From: Amyloporia xantha
Lineage: Eukaryota > Basidiomycota > Agaricomycetes > Polyporales > Adustoporiaceae
DNA length: 64,000 nt
Direction of reading: 5' to 3'
Assembly (NCBI GenBank): GCA_036971615.1
Contig: JAYKKR010000001.1
Coordinates: 1,426,001 to 1,490,000, forward strand
Below, one piece after another: positions 24,272 to 34,941 of the stretch. Under the pieces are notes generated by a model. That model searched no databases and was not told the DNA's origin. It saw only the letters and a program-made list of their open reading frames with translations. Position 1 is the first letter of the stretch; every line of letters begins with the position of its first letter. The position numbers were made by a program, and so were the translations under genes.

Positions 24272-25537
24272 ATGTTCGTCACAAAACCCAGGAAGGTCAC
24301 CCTCACGCTCCTTTGCTTCGTCATCGCCCTCGCCTTTGCTGCCGTCTCAGAGGCGAACGACTTTACCCCCCAGCGCCGCGATCATGTCGACGTCGGCCGC
24401 ATGATCAAGAAACGCTCTCCCCAGAGCGACGGTCTACTCGGTGTGATAGGAATAGGTAACGATCCTCCCACTGGCAGTGCTAGTGCCAAAGCTTCCAGCA
24501 CTACCGAAAGTGCAGCGGCTTCGAGCAGTAGCGCTGCTGCGTCCTCGTCAGCCGCTGCTTCGTCCACCGCTGCAAGCTCGTCCAGTCCCTCGAGCGCTGC
24601 TAGTTCCACTTCTGCCTCCACATCGTCCGCAGCCTCGGTGAGTATTTTCAGGTTATTTTGTGATTCTGGATCGTTGCTGACAGCATCACGGGTTCACGGA
24701 TAGTCTTCTTCTGCTGTCAGCTCGTCAGCGAGTAGTGCATCCTCTTCCACTATTGCCTCATCGAGCTCCTCCGACTCGCAGAGTTCGACGGCCATTTCAA
24801 CCTCATCGGCGCCTGCGACTTCCGCGTCTGTTGCTGCTTCGCAAAACACCGATACCGCTGATTCGAACACCACCCCCGCCGCCGGAACCGCAGCTGATAC
24901 CCAAAACACTGCTCCGTATCAATCCGGCACCACCCGCACCGTCACCTCTTCATCTGCTACCCCTACGCCTTCGTCGGGAGCAAATGTAACTGGAGGCGCC
25001 AGCACTTCTTCTTCCCACATCACCCGTAACACCTTGATCGTCATCGTTGTTATTGCGTCGACCGTGGGTGCCATCGCTGTAGGCTGGACGCTGTTCCGCA
25101 AGTGGAAGCTCAAGCCTTCTTCCCACTTCGACGAGCGCATGCAGCCCATCGATTGGCAGCCCACCACCGAGGGCGGCCCCGACCTCCCCAGGCACCGCCG
25201 CGAGGGTTCGGGCGCGTCGCACGGCTCATTCCACTCCGGCACCGGTCGTAGCGACGCTGGCGGCTACGGCGCTACCTCGGACAGCGGACACAGTGCTCCT
25301 CTCAACCCCATTCCCGACCACGACTTCACTGCCGGTGCCTCCCTCGCGCCGGTGGGTGGCTATGCCGATCTCCAGCGCGGCCCAAGCCCGCAGCCGCAGA
25401 TGGGCGAGCTCGCGCGTGGACCGAGCGTGACTCGTCCCAGCTACGACACGTACGGCATGCCGCTGCACCACCAGGGCGGCTACGACCCGTACGCGTTCGA
25501 CTACAATGGCACGAACACGAACGGCGCGCGGTACTGA
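24272..25537 (+). CDS. Ser/Ala-rich single-pass cell-surface protein
   Basis: The protein starts with a clear signal peptide (VTLTLLCFVIALAFAAVSEA, cleavage after about residue 29). A dibasic site (MIKKRS) follows, then about 200 residues dominated by Ser, Ala and Thr, expected to be heavily O-mannosylated. A single membrane span (LIVIVVIASTVGAIAVGWTL) is followed by a cytosolic tail of about 150 residues rich in Gly, Pro, His and Tyr. One GT-AG intron lies near 24,640-24,703 inside the Ser-rich region. The architecture resembles fungal cell-wall stress sensors of the Mid2/Wsc kind, but no WSC cysteine domain is present, so only the topology is certain. Confidence 0.75.
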
Positions 25538-26354
25538 GCGGCGTGCGTGTGACGCGGACGTGGACGGGAGATCATCGGCCTTACGACGTGCCATCGCTGC
25601 TGGGTTGTGTATGGATATGAAACGAAGAGAGCTTACCAAGATACCTTACTTATCTTCCTTGTCCGGCTGGGACCCGATTTATTAGGCCAGTTGTCTCTGC
25701 TTAACCGCTTTCCGCCTAATGCCTGTTCCCCGTACGCGTCTTTCCGGAGTTTACTAAAGAGAAATACAGTTCTTTTTGTGTTTTTCCCATCCCGCTGGAC
25801 GCTTCAACTTCTCTGTTCCTACTTCGTTGTTCGTTTCCATCTGTTCGCTCTGCTGCCCCGCGCTGGGATGCGTCTTCATCATTTCTGACTGCTGGTCTCT
25901 TGATGAGACGTCTTCTTGGCCAACACATTGGCAGCGATCAGTGATTGCGATGTTCCTCTTACTCGTTTGCTCCAAGTTATTCAGTTTTACGTTTGTTTTA
26001 GTCGCATTTTCTTGTCATTCCCTGTGCATATACCACGACGTTCTCGTTTAGATCTGATGAACACTGATACTATTGCTTCCTACGCAATATACAACCGATG
26101 AGTTCTTTCAGTACATGCGAGGTATGCGTAATGTCAATGGGCGATGTGTTGCACCACTCTGCTTGATAGATGGACGGCTGTCCACAATGAGATGATGAGC
26201 GTTGGCATTGCCCAATTCCGATGTACAAGCGTGCTATACAAAGCTCCACACGCATTTATGTTACAGGGGGCAGGTACATCTGTCACTTGCAAAAGATTGT
26301 CCATCACCGAGCCTTGCTACCCTTGTTTTCACTTCCGACAGCGTGATGAGCCTG
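25538..26354. other. Intergenic region between two convergent genes
   Basis: This 817-bp region lies between the 3' ends of the Ser-rich protein gene (plus) and GNL1 (minus). It is AT-richer and T-rich on the plus strand between 25,600 and 26,100. Short frames have no domains. No RNA gene or repeat is recognised. Confidence 0.4.
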
Positions 26355-28731
26355 TCAATCGCTGTCTCCATCCAAAGGCACATCCGACGTCGTGCTGTCG
26401 TGCAGCAGTGCACCGAACCGTCCTACAACACCGCCTAACGTGCCTGCCTTGTCCTGCTTGTCCGAGCCCGGGACTTCGCCTTCATCTTCATCCTCATCTT
26501 CATCTTCCGTAACCGTCTCATAGGCAGTGTGCCCGAGCTCCTTGTCCTCGTCATCTGACGATGCTCCCTCCAACACCTCGTCTTCGTCGATATCAGACAC
26601 GAGATCTTCTTCGGCCTCTGAATTCGGGATCCAAGTGCCCGATCCAGGCTCCTGGTGCTGCTGGATAGTCTCGGCATCCGTCCCCGGCGGCCAGAACGCC
26701 CAGTGGATCCTGCCTTCAGCGAGCGCGCGGAGGACTACACGACAGCGTCCAACACATCAGAAAAATGAGCCACACGCGGATCAAACTCGCAGGACACACG
26801 CACTCGCATTCCCTGCCCGGTGCACGTCCGGCCTCCCCACCTGGGCGGTGACATAGCCCTTTTTGAGTGCGAACGCCGTGAGCACGTCCATCGCGGTCCA
26901 CACCCGCTCCCGCGGGCCGTTGGCCTGCGCATCGCGCGGTCGCATGCCCGCGCGCCAGGTGCGCTTGTCGGGAGCAGGCACCTCCTCGGCCTCGGGGTGC
27001 GCGAGGCCAAGGACACGCTCAAGCGGGATGAATTGCGAGGCGTGGTGGATGCAGAGCGGGACTGCGGACACACGCGAGATGGGCAGGATGCCGCTGAGGA
27101 CCTGGGCGGTGTGTGAGCAGGCTTCAGTGGGGATATCGCCATGGCTGTCTATACAAGACGCACCTGCATCTCCATGGGTACGAAGTTGGGCATGACGAGC
27201 CCGGGACAGTCTACGAGGCGCACCTCAGGTGTCCAGAAGAGCGTCTGGAAATGTTTTGTCTGTCCGCAGGCGTAGATGGTATGATGAATATATGCGCGGG
27301 AACGAGACAGGGATAACATACCTTTCCCGGTGTTTTCGACGCCTTCACCTTGTGTGTGCCAAACAGGGCATTGAGGAGAGACGACTTGCCAACATTAGGC
27401 TGGCCTGTAAAAGATCTATATCGGTGAGCGATCCATGAATCACAGGGCACTTCGACATACCGATCAGCCCAATCGTCAGGAACTCCGGCTCGCCTTCCTC
27501 CTCCTTCTCTTTACCCTCCTCGTGTACGTCTTCCTCATCTTCATCATCATCTTCCTCCTCATCATCGTCTTCCTCATCATCTTCCTCCTCCTCTTCCTCA
27601 TCATCTTCCTTCTCTCCAAGCGCATCACCACTCCTCCCTCTCTGTTCACGCTGTATCGAAGACTCGCTTACCTCCGTTCCCACCAGCGCCCCGTCCGCCT
27701 TCGCCACTGCCTCCCAATCCACCGCCTTCCGCACGCGCAGGCCCTTGTTCGCAGGGTCGGACTGTGCTGCCGCCGATGACTCGAGCAGTTCCACATGTGC
27801 ATCACGCAGCGCCGCAAGGAGCGTCTGACGCGAGGACACCGGAAGCGCGGGGCCATGGCTTCCCGCTTCGGCGGGGGCATGGGACGCCACTTGGACGACG
27901 CGCAGGCCAGGGACACGTGTGCCGAGGAAACGGGTCCAGGCGTCCGCGCAGGCGGGCCCGGATATGTCGACTTTCGTGAGGACGAGGATGATGCGGGCGG
28001 AAGAGGAGGATAGGAAGGCGGCGAGAGCGGGGGGGAAGTGCAGGAGGGGACAGCGGGAGTCGAGGAGGACGAGGAGTATCTGGCTGATCTCGGTGACGCG
28101 CCAGCTGGGGGAGCATTGTTAGCAGGAGCGTGCGTAGGTATGGAAAGAGGAACAACGTACAGCTGTCGCCAGACTTCGAGATTGCGTTCGAATGAAGTCG
28201 GGGCACGGGGCATCTTGGGCTCGGATGTACTCTGTGGCTCTTCTGGGGTGTCTGCTGCTTCAGAAGGCGAGGCAGGGGTGTCGACGTTGCACCATCGATT
28301 GACAATGTCGTCGGTCTCCGCGAGCCATTTCTTGAAGAGCCCCTCCTCGTTCGCCTCCACTTCCTTCTTGGACATGTCGTAGCGCCATTTGGGCCTCTTG
28401 GGACATGCTAACGGCGCGTTGTCCGGGGTACCCTGCTCGGGTTGGGGAAAGACGGCGGCATCGACGGGGAGCGGGCGGGGAAGAGGAGAGTAGCGGCAAG
28501 AACCCTGGTGAGTTCAAGGAAGGGCTTAGGGAGCTTGACGAACGACGACTGGAGCTTCCGGGCGGAAACTGCAGGCACGAGGGACCGGGTGGACGATGAG
28601 CCTGGTGCGCGGAGATGCTTGCGTTTGCGTGGTTCGGGCGTGGGGGGAGAGACGTCGCCGCGCTTGACGGCACGCTTGACACGGAGCCGATCTCTCTTCT
28701 TCTTTGCAGAGTTGGGAACGCGGCGGGGCAT
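26355..28731 (-). CDS. GNL1: Circularly permuted GTPase GNL1 (HSR1/MMR1 family)
   Basis: The G motifs occur in permuted order: G4 (TKVDISG) comes before G1 (GQPNVGKSS) and G3 (DCPGL), the hallmark of the YlqF/YawG GTPases that act in ribosome assembly and nucleocytoplasmic transport. The N-terminus (MPRRVPNSAKKKRDRLRVKR) is basic, like other GNL1/Lsg1-type proteins, and is followed by the conserved KWRYDMSKKEVEANEEGLF block and SFERNLEVWRQL. Between G4 and G1 is an acidic insert with an almost pure Glu/Asp run of more than 40 residues (27,480-27,620). The C-terminus is also acidic. Five or so introns are present. The C-terminal domain (RVWTAMDVLTAFALKKGYVT) fits the family. Confidence 0.88.
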
Positions 28732-29649
28732 AGTGGTGGCGGGTAGGTTTGGATATTAGCAGCAGCAGACAGGAAGGGGGGGGGTTGATCAAAGGTAGTG
28801 ATAGTGGAGGTTGTCCAATAATTGGCGCTCCTAGTGGGCAAAAGTGTAGAGATCGCCCATCACGACACCTCGGGCTTTTATATGCATGCATGGGATGGCT
28901 ATAGCTGCACTTTTCTAATCAGGAGCAATCGGGATACAGTGGGGTAGGAAGGTACCGCAGAGCAGAGTCAGAATGGGTTCTTGAGTCACTCCCAAGTCAT
29001 TCCTCCCATACGCGATGGCAGGTGACCCACGGCGGCGTCGGTTCACCTATATGACCGCGACTTGAATCTGGGATCATTATTTGCTGGCTGTTGACTCGCA
29101 TTGATGGTTCATTGATTCCTCCAGAACGGTGCTATTCCATTCACGGTTAAACCAAAAATTTAAACAAAGTACTATTTCGCGATGGCCACGAACATGCACG
29201 ATTCGTCTGTGGCATTTATATGGCAGGACGCTAGGATCCCAATCTGCGGTGGCGTCCTCGGGCCGGTAATTACGCCTTGATCGCGATCGCTGTCGTTGGT
29301 ACTTATCGGCCTTCGTTTCCAGGCGAAAAGTGCAGCGTGCGGTGGTTGGCAGTGGTTGGCACACAAAGCTGCCTTGTCGCACTCTTGTCGCCGACGTCTG
29401 ATGATTTCTTGCTGATGGATGTAACGGCACACATGTTAGGCGTAGCTGCTAGCCGGGTTCCATGCATGCATTAGCCTTGGATTAGTGTCTCTGTTAGCCT
29501 TCGCTGGCTTACCCCGCAGAGAGAGCCGACGCCGATAGGTATAAGGTATTGCACTTGCGACTATAAGTAGTGGCTGAGTTGGGCGGTATAAACATGCCAT
29601 CGACGGCGTGATCGAACACACTGGGCAAGATCCGGCTCGAGATGCGCTC
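28732..29649. other. Divergent intergenic region between GNL1 and the methyltransferase
   Basis: This 918-bp region carries both promoters. Minus-strand frames around 29,080-29,430 have no domains. A polyguanine run (28,777-28,786) lies about 50 bp upstream of the GNL1 start. No repeat or RNA gene is recognised. Confidence 0.4.
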
Positions 29650-32173
29650 ATGGCCACCTACTATCCCTCTCCTCCCTATGTCCTCTCACCCTCCCTCCCT
29701 CCCACTCCCATGTCCGTAGCCACTGCTCCCGCCTTCACCCCCCGCCGCCATAGCTGCACATACACCACCGCCTCCCTAGATGTCTCTCACCGCCCTCTCC
29801 CAGAGCCGAAGAGGTCTGTCCTCCGCGAGAACAAATTTGTCCTCTCCTACGGTTCAAGACTCCACGGCTACGGCAGGGAAAAGGCCCCCTATCCCATGAC
29901 ATACAACAGAGACGACCTCGAGCTGTACGTCCCCCTCGTCTCTCTCTTCTCCCCCCCTCTCACCCCCCTTCCCCAGATGGTCCCTTGACTACGAGCTCCT
30001 TCGCCATGCAAAACAGGGCGTCGGCTCCTTCGTCGACTTCAAGGGCAAATACCCCAAAAGATGTCTCGACATTGGTACCGGGGTGCGTACACTGTCCGGT
30101 CAGGTTCCTTGACCCTCGGGCGTCGACCTTCCGCGCAGTTAGGCACCTGGGTCATCGACGCCGCCAAAGACTGGCCCGACTGCTCCTTCGTACGTCCATT
30201 CTCTCTCTCGGGGCGCTACGCCACAACGCGCGTCTTGTTAAATTATCATTCCCTCGCGCGCTCCGACAGGTCGGCTACGATTTAATGAACGTTCAGATCC
30301 CCCTGCGCATACTTGAGCCAGAGATCGCCGACCGGATAGAATGGGTCCACGGAAATTTGTGCGTGTTCTCTATCGGACGCTTGGCGTGTGCTCATTCATC
30401 CCCCTGGTCCCGCCCAATCTCCGCGCGTCAGGCTTAGGACAAAGCTGCCATTCGAAGACGAGGAGTTCGATCATGTGCACATTGGCGGTCTGGCGTTTGG
30501 CGTGCCTGAGAATAAGGTGCGTGTGCACTTTTTGCAGCACCGAGCGCGTCTTATTCATTGCGTATGGTGGGCAGTGGATATCACTGTATGAGGTGCGTCT
30601 TGACAACCGTGGACACCGCGCCGTCCTTGTTCACACACCCGCAGGAAATTCGGCGCGTCATGCGGACGGGGGGGACAATAGAGCAGATCGAAGAAGGTAC
30701 GCCTCTGGAATGCTCATCTCCCTACTGCCTCTCCAACGGCTTAAGCCTAGACGCTATATTTCCCGTTCTGCCGCGTTGGTTCACGGAGCCCCTGCACACC
30801 CACACGCGCGGACCCTATTTGCACCTCCCGAACGGCTCGCCCTTCTCCCCGCCGTCGCCGTCGAAGCAGGATGAAGATCCGCACGAGCACGCCCTCCTCG
30901 AATCGCTCTTCCGGGACGTCTTCGAGAGCCGCTTCATCAACCCAACCCCCACATGTAAGTAGCCACTCCTCCATTCGCTCTGTTGGGGCGCACGCAGCTC
31001 ACGCATAACGCGGCAGCCTCCCTGCCGTCCTATTTCTCTGCGACGTTCGGTCACGTCATCTCGCCCCCCATCCTCGCGCGCGCGATGCCCCCGCTGGCGC
31101 CGTTGGCCCCCCTTGCCCCGCTCCCCAACGAACTCATCGCGCAACCGTCCATGCCCTTCGCGGAGTCGTCCCAGTCCAACGGCAGCACAGGCGGCGGAGG
31201 GGACGGGGCCGGCGACGAGGCCATGTTCCTCCCGCCCGTCCCGATCGGCAGCGTGCTCGACCTCTCGCTCCCCACCGAGTCCGACCTCACGCTTGCCTCC
31301 TCCAGCACGAACGGGTCCACCTCCACCTCTGCTTCCACCGCGGGCTCTAGCTCCACCTTCGCTTCCACCTCCACCTCGCGCACCTCCACCTCTCACAGCG
31401 CCCCCGCACGCCCGCCCACCGCGGCCTCGCACGATCTCGGACGCTCCTCGACCTCCACCTCGCGCAGCTCCACCTCCCCCGGCTCGCTCTCGCTCTCGCC
31501 CACCGCCTCCACCGCGGCGCGCACGCCCGTGCCCGCGGCGGACCTGCGCGCGGACAGCACGTCCATCTCGATCGGGGGTGTCGGCGAGGGCGGCGAGGTC
31601 GCGCTGCTGCCGATGGAGAGCCTGCTCGCGCTGGAGGAGCACTCGCTGAACATGGCGCTGTTCCGCGCGCTCGGGCTCGTGCTCGCGGCGAAGGAGGCGA
31701 TGTGGGAGGAGCTGATGGTGCGCGTCGCGCGCGGGGACCGGCGGCTCGCGCGGTATGGCTGGGAGGGGGAGGATTATTCGGAGGCGCGGAGTCGCATCCG
31801 GTTCGAGGGGCTCGTGGAGCAGTATCGCAAGTGAGTGTGCTTCAGGTTTTGACTCCCGATCGTCCTTTTGCTTTTTTTCTATGGGTTCGTTCTCGGGCCT
31901 GGGATGCGTGCTGGTGCTGACGACCTTGGTTTCGAATTGGCCGCGAGCAGAGACGTGCGCGCGCGGATATCGCTGTGGCACTCGATGGTGCTCAACGGGT
32001 GGGCGTACCCGCGGCAGGACCCGCTCACGCGGGCGGAGATGATGGAGGAGGAGCGGCTCCGGCAGGACATCCTAGAGGCGCGACGGAACGCGAAGGAGGA
32101 GGACCTCCAGGGTTTCAGCCGCCTCACGCGGCTCATGGTCGGGGTCAAGGTGCGGATGGACTCGCTGACGTGA
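29650..32173 (+). CDS. SAM-dependent methyltransferase with a long Ser/Thr-rich insert
   Basis: The N-terminal half is a class I methyltransferase of the kind common in filamentous fungi: motif I is CLDIGTGLGTWVIDAA, followed by VGYDLMNVQIP, WVHGNL, the acidic DEEFDHVHIGGLAFG and EEIRRVMRTGGTIEQIEE. The second half contains a Pro/Ser/Thr-rich insert (about 31,080-31,560) and a helical C-terminal part (ALEEHSLNMALFRALGLVLA, RARISLWHSMVLNGWAYP) to the stop at 32171-32173. At least eight short GT-AG introns join cleanly. GC content climbs steeply across 31,000-31,850. Substrate is unknown; small-molecule or secondary-metabolite methylation is possible. An in-frame GTG lies upstream but the ATG at 29650 is preferred. 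Confidence 0.82.
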
Positions 32174-32371
32174 GCGTGCGGGGCACGCGTAGTTTAGTTA
32201 TTCTTATATGTTATTTCTTGCGCTGTGCTCTGCGATTCTCGATTGGACGTGACACCATACCACACGGTGTGTTACGAATGCCATGGCTCCGATAAACCAT
32301 CAAGAATTCACTGTACATATTATGCTCACTTCTGCTTGCACGCAAACATCTAGGTACCTCTTCGTCTCATC

Positions 32372-33980
32372 TCAGGAGTCGGCCTTCACAGAACTGCCCC
32401 TCTTGTCACTTGAGGAGCGCCCAGCGGGAGCTGGATATCTGATGAGCGCTGTAGCAGATATAACCATTAGCAACGCCGTATGCGCGGAACATGACAGGAT
32501 AGCGCACCAGTATTTAAGACATATACGGCCGTCGGGTCTTCTCCTCGCCGCGCAGGGCTCCCGCCCGTGACGAACATCTGCGAGCCTGCAGATACCATAG
32601 CGTGCCCGGACCTCGCGCTCGGTGCGGGGCCCATGTTCCTAAACATGTGCCACCGTTTGGCTGCGAAGGAAGGTTAGCCGGTCCACATCAAGCAAAGTCC
32701 CGGCAGTGTGGCACATGTACTCACAGGAGATATTGAAGGCAGCGAGGTCACCTAGGTCGTTTCCGTCCACGCCTCTTCCACCGAAGACGTACATGACGTC
32801 GCCGACCACACATGCAGCATGGCCTTCACGAGGGGCCGGGACGAAGCCGAAACATGGCAGTTCGGTCCATTCGTTGGTGTCGGTGTTGAACTCCCACAGG
32901 TCATTGTAATAGCACCGGCGATCGGTGCCGCCGAAGCTACAGCATGAGTGAGGAGTGAGTGCGCCGCGGCCAGAGTACTACTGAGGTGCGCACAGGTAGA
33001 TGTTGCCATTGTATGACACGCAGGCGTGACCTGTGCGTTTCGTGGGCCACGGCAGATCCGCTGCAGGATCTATCAACTTCCAGACCGCCTTCGATCGCAC
33101 TGGAGACAGTATGAACCAAGATAGTACTGGGACAGTTACATGATGGTAGTCTCACACGAATGAAAATCGAATGCCCCTAAGTCGTTGAATAGCTCCCCGT
33201 TGGCTTGTCCTCCGAAGACGTAGAACTTCGGTGCAACTACCAGCGCGGCATGGCCATGCCGGCCAACAGGTGAAGGGCCATGAACCACTGGACGAGTCCA
33301 TTCGCGGGATACTACGCCCCAAGAGCCAGGTCAATCACAGTGCCCTGGAGAATAGACGATCACGACGTACCGAGATTGAGTAAATACATCCCGTCATCAT
33401 GCTCATCGCCTGGCGCCGAGTCAGGTTTCGTCTCGGTATAACCGCCCCAGACAATAAGTACGGAGCCTATGATTCCACTAGCATGCCCGGCATGAGGAGA
33501 CGGGAAATCGCCGGACGTGTGCAACAATGTCGCCGACGAACCTCTGGTCGACAAGCAATAGACGTCTTTCTGAAGAACCTCCTCACCAAGTCCACCAAAT
33601 AGGAAGGCGTCGCCAGTTGCGTTGACCACAGCAGTGTGGCCGTATCGGGGGAATGGCGGAGGCGAGGGAGGAGCAGTACGCAGCATCGCAAGCCCCACTG
33701 GCACCAGAGGTGGCAGCACAAAATGCTGTAGCAACCAGGGATACAATGGCTGCTCTTGCTGAGAACGCCCACTACGTGAACACAAGATGCGCATATGTGA
33801 TGGGGATACCGATGATAATTCCTGAATCACCCTGCGACGAGATCTAGTGTACGAAACTCACCTCTCACAACCTGGCACTCCGAACCATTGCGTGGAGGAG
33901 AGGTCCACACGTGGAAGGGCAGACGACTTGTTGTGCAGAATACTGAGGTTGTTCAGTCGCTCTTCTAGCTCGTACTGCAT
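32372..33980 (-). CDS. Short Tea1/Kel1-like kelch-repeat protein, possibly truncated
   Basis: At least five kelch repeats follow one another: PFPRYGHTAVVNATGDAFLF, SPHAGHASGIIGSVLIVWGG, GRHGHAALVVAPKFYVFGG, RTGHACVSYNGNIYLC and APREGHAACVVGDVMYVFGG, then ARSGHAMVSAGSQMFVTGG. The sequence closely resembles the propeller of basidiomycete Tea1/Kel1-like polarity proteins. In those, the propeller leads into a coiled-coil tail of several hundred residues; here the frame ends at a TGA (32372-32374) about 20 residues after the propeller. The N-terminal exon from the ATG at 33980 (MQYELEERLNNLSILHNK) joins the propeller only with uncertain splicing. The gene may be a short paralogue or a truncated copy; it lies next to the odd segment at 34.2-34.8 kb. 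Confidence 0.65.
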
Positions 33981-34301
33981 GTCTATGGACACAGAGCGAG
34001 ACTATGTGCGAAGGTGGGTGAAGCGAGGTCGTCCATCTCAGGATCTCGCTGTAATAAGCAGTATACAGACGCGGAATCATAGTTTCTGTCAGTGTAGAGT
34101 ATATCAGCGGCACCCGGTTACCGACAGATGAACAGAGGACCGAATTGACATTGACAGAGACGCGAGGCTAGCCCAGAATGTCCTGTCCACGGGGAGGTTC
34201 GTTCCCTGAACAGGGCACCGGAACGCGGAACGTCACATATTGGCGCCTTAGTGACACACCATCACGCTGGCCACACTGGAGCTTAAGCGCTTGAGCGGTC
34301 C

Positions 34302-34345
34302 TGCCGCCGCCGTGGCGGCCGTCTCCTAAGTGTCGGGCGGCGGCA
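34302..34345. repeat. GC-rich inverted repeat (hairpin)
   Basis: TGCCGCCGCC at 34302-34311 is matched by its exact reverse complement GGCGGCGGCA at 34336-34345, with a 24-base loop that itself contains gtggcggcc. It would form a stable stem. Confidence 0.6.
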
Positions 34346-34706
34346 CCACTGACTTCGCTAGGTTAACGGCCTCGCGTTCCACTTCTACTTACTGCTAGAC
34401 GTAGACCATGACGGTCGGGTGGGCACTGAGCAGATGGCACCCTCCCAGGCTACTACAATATTAATATTGAACTAAGTTTCAATCAAACATTAATATTTCT
34501 ATATCTCCCGGTCTGCCAGCAGCCGCAGCGTCTGAGCTCTAGCTATCCGCGCCGAAGGCGCCCACGATAGGATGTATGGGCGGTGGTCATGGGCCGCTCC
34601 CGACGCGAGTAGTAAGTACTGGGCCGCCCGGCTGGCGGTCAAAGCGACTGTGGCCCTCCCCCTATAGTCACACATGTCACATCACCAGGCACGGTTCCGG
34701 GAACAT

Positions 34707-34730
34707 GTTCACGGAACATGTTCCGTGAAC
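34707..34730. repeat. Perfect 24-bp palindrome
   Basis: The 24 bases from GTTCACGGAACA through TGTTCCGTGAAC read identically on both strands. A second overlapping copy of the core, GGGAACATGTTC, lies directly upstream (34699-34710), so GAACATGTTC occurs once and GGAACATGTTCC a few bases later. It could be a dimeric-factor site or a transposon remnant. Confidence 0.75.
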
Positions 34731-34941
34731 AAATCTCCCAGCGGACAGGACGTTCTCGGCTAGCCGCGTCTGTATCACGATCACGTAAAAGTCACCTGAG
34801 AGCGTGTCTCCTCGATCGGCCTCCCGCCATACAAGCGCTGGCAGTATCTGCTCTTCTCAAGGTGCGGCTGATAATATACGAGTCTTTCACGTCCCTGACT
34901 TGACTGTACGGGTAATTCGTCCCTTCGCTCTGTGTACCACC

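Larger units (their letters stand above)
33981..34941. other. Gene-free segment with palindromes
   Basis: This 961-bp region between the kelch gene and the agmatinase gene has no credible ORF. Composition swings sharply: GC-rich hairpin-forming sequence near 34,300-34,345, an AT-rich patch with repeated aatatta/attaat at 34,455-34,500, then GC-rich sequence again and a perfect palindrome at 34,707-34,730. It could be a decayed mobile element, but I see no terminal repeats with target duplications. Confidence 0.4.

Noticed and set aside
27480..27620. GA/CT microsatellite-like tract
   Set aside because: It is the coding sequence for the acidic insert of GNL1 and stays in frame; not an independent repeat.
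30815..31981. 388-codon minus-strand frame rich in Arg and Gly
   Set aside because: Antisense to the GC-rich half of the methyltransferase; the repetitive Arg/Gly composition follows from the Ser/Thr codons opposite.
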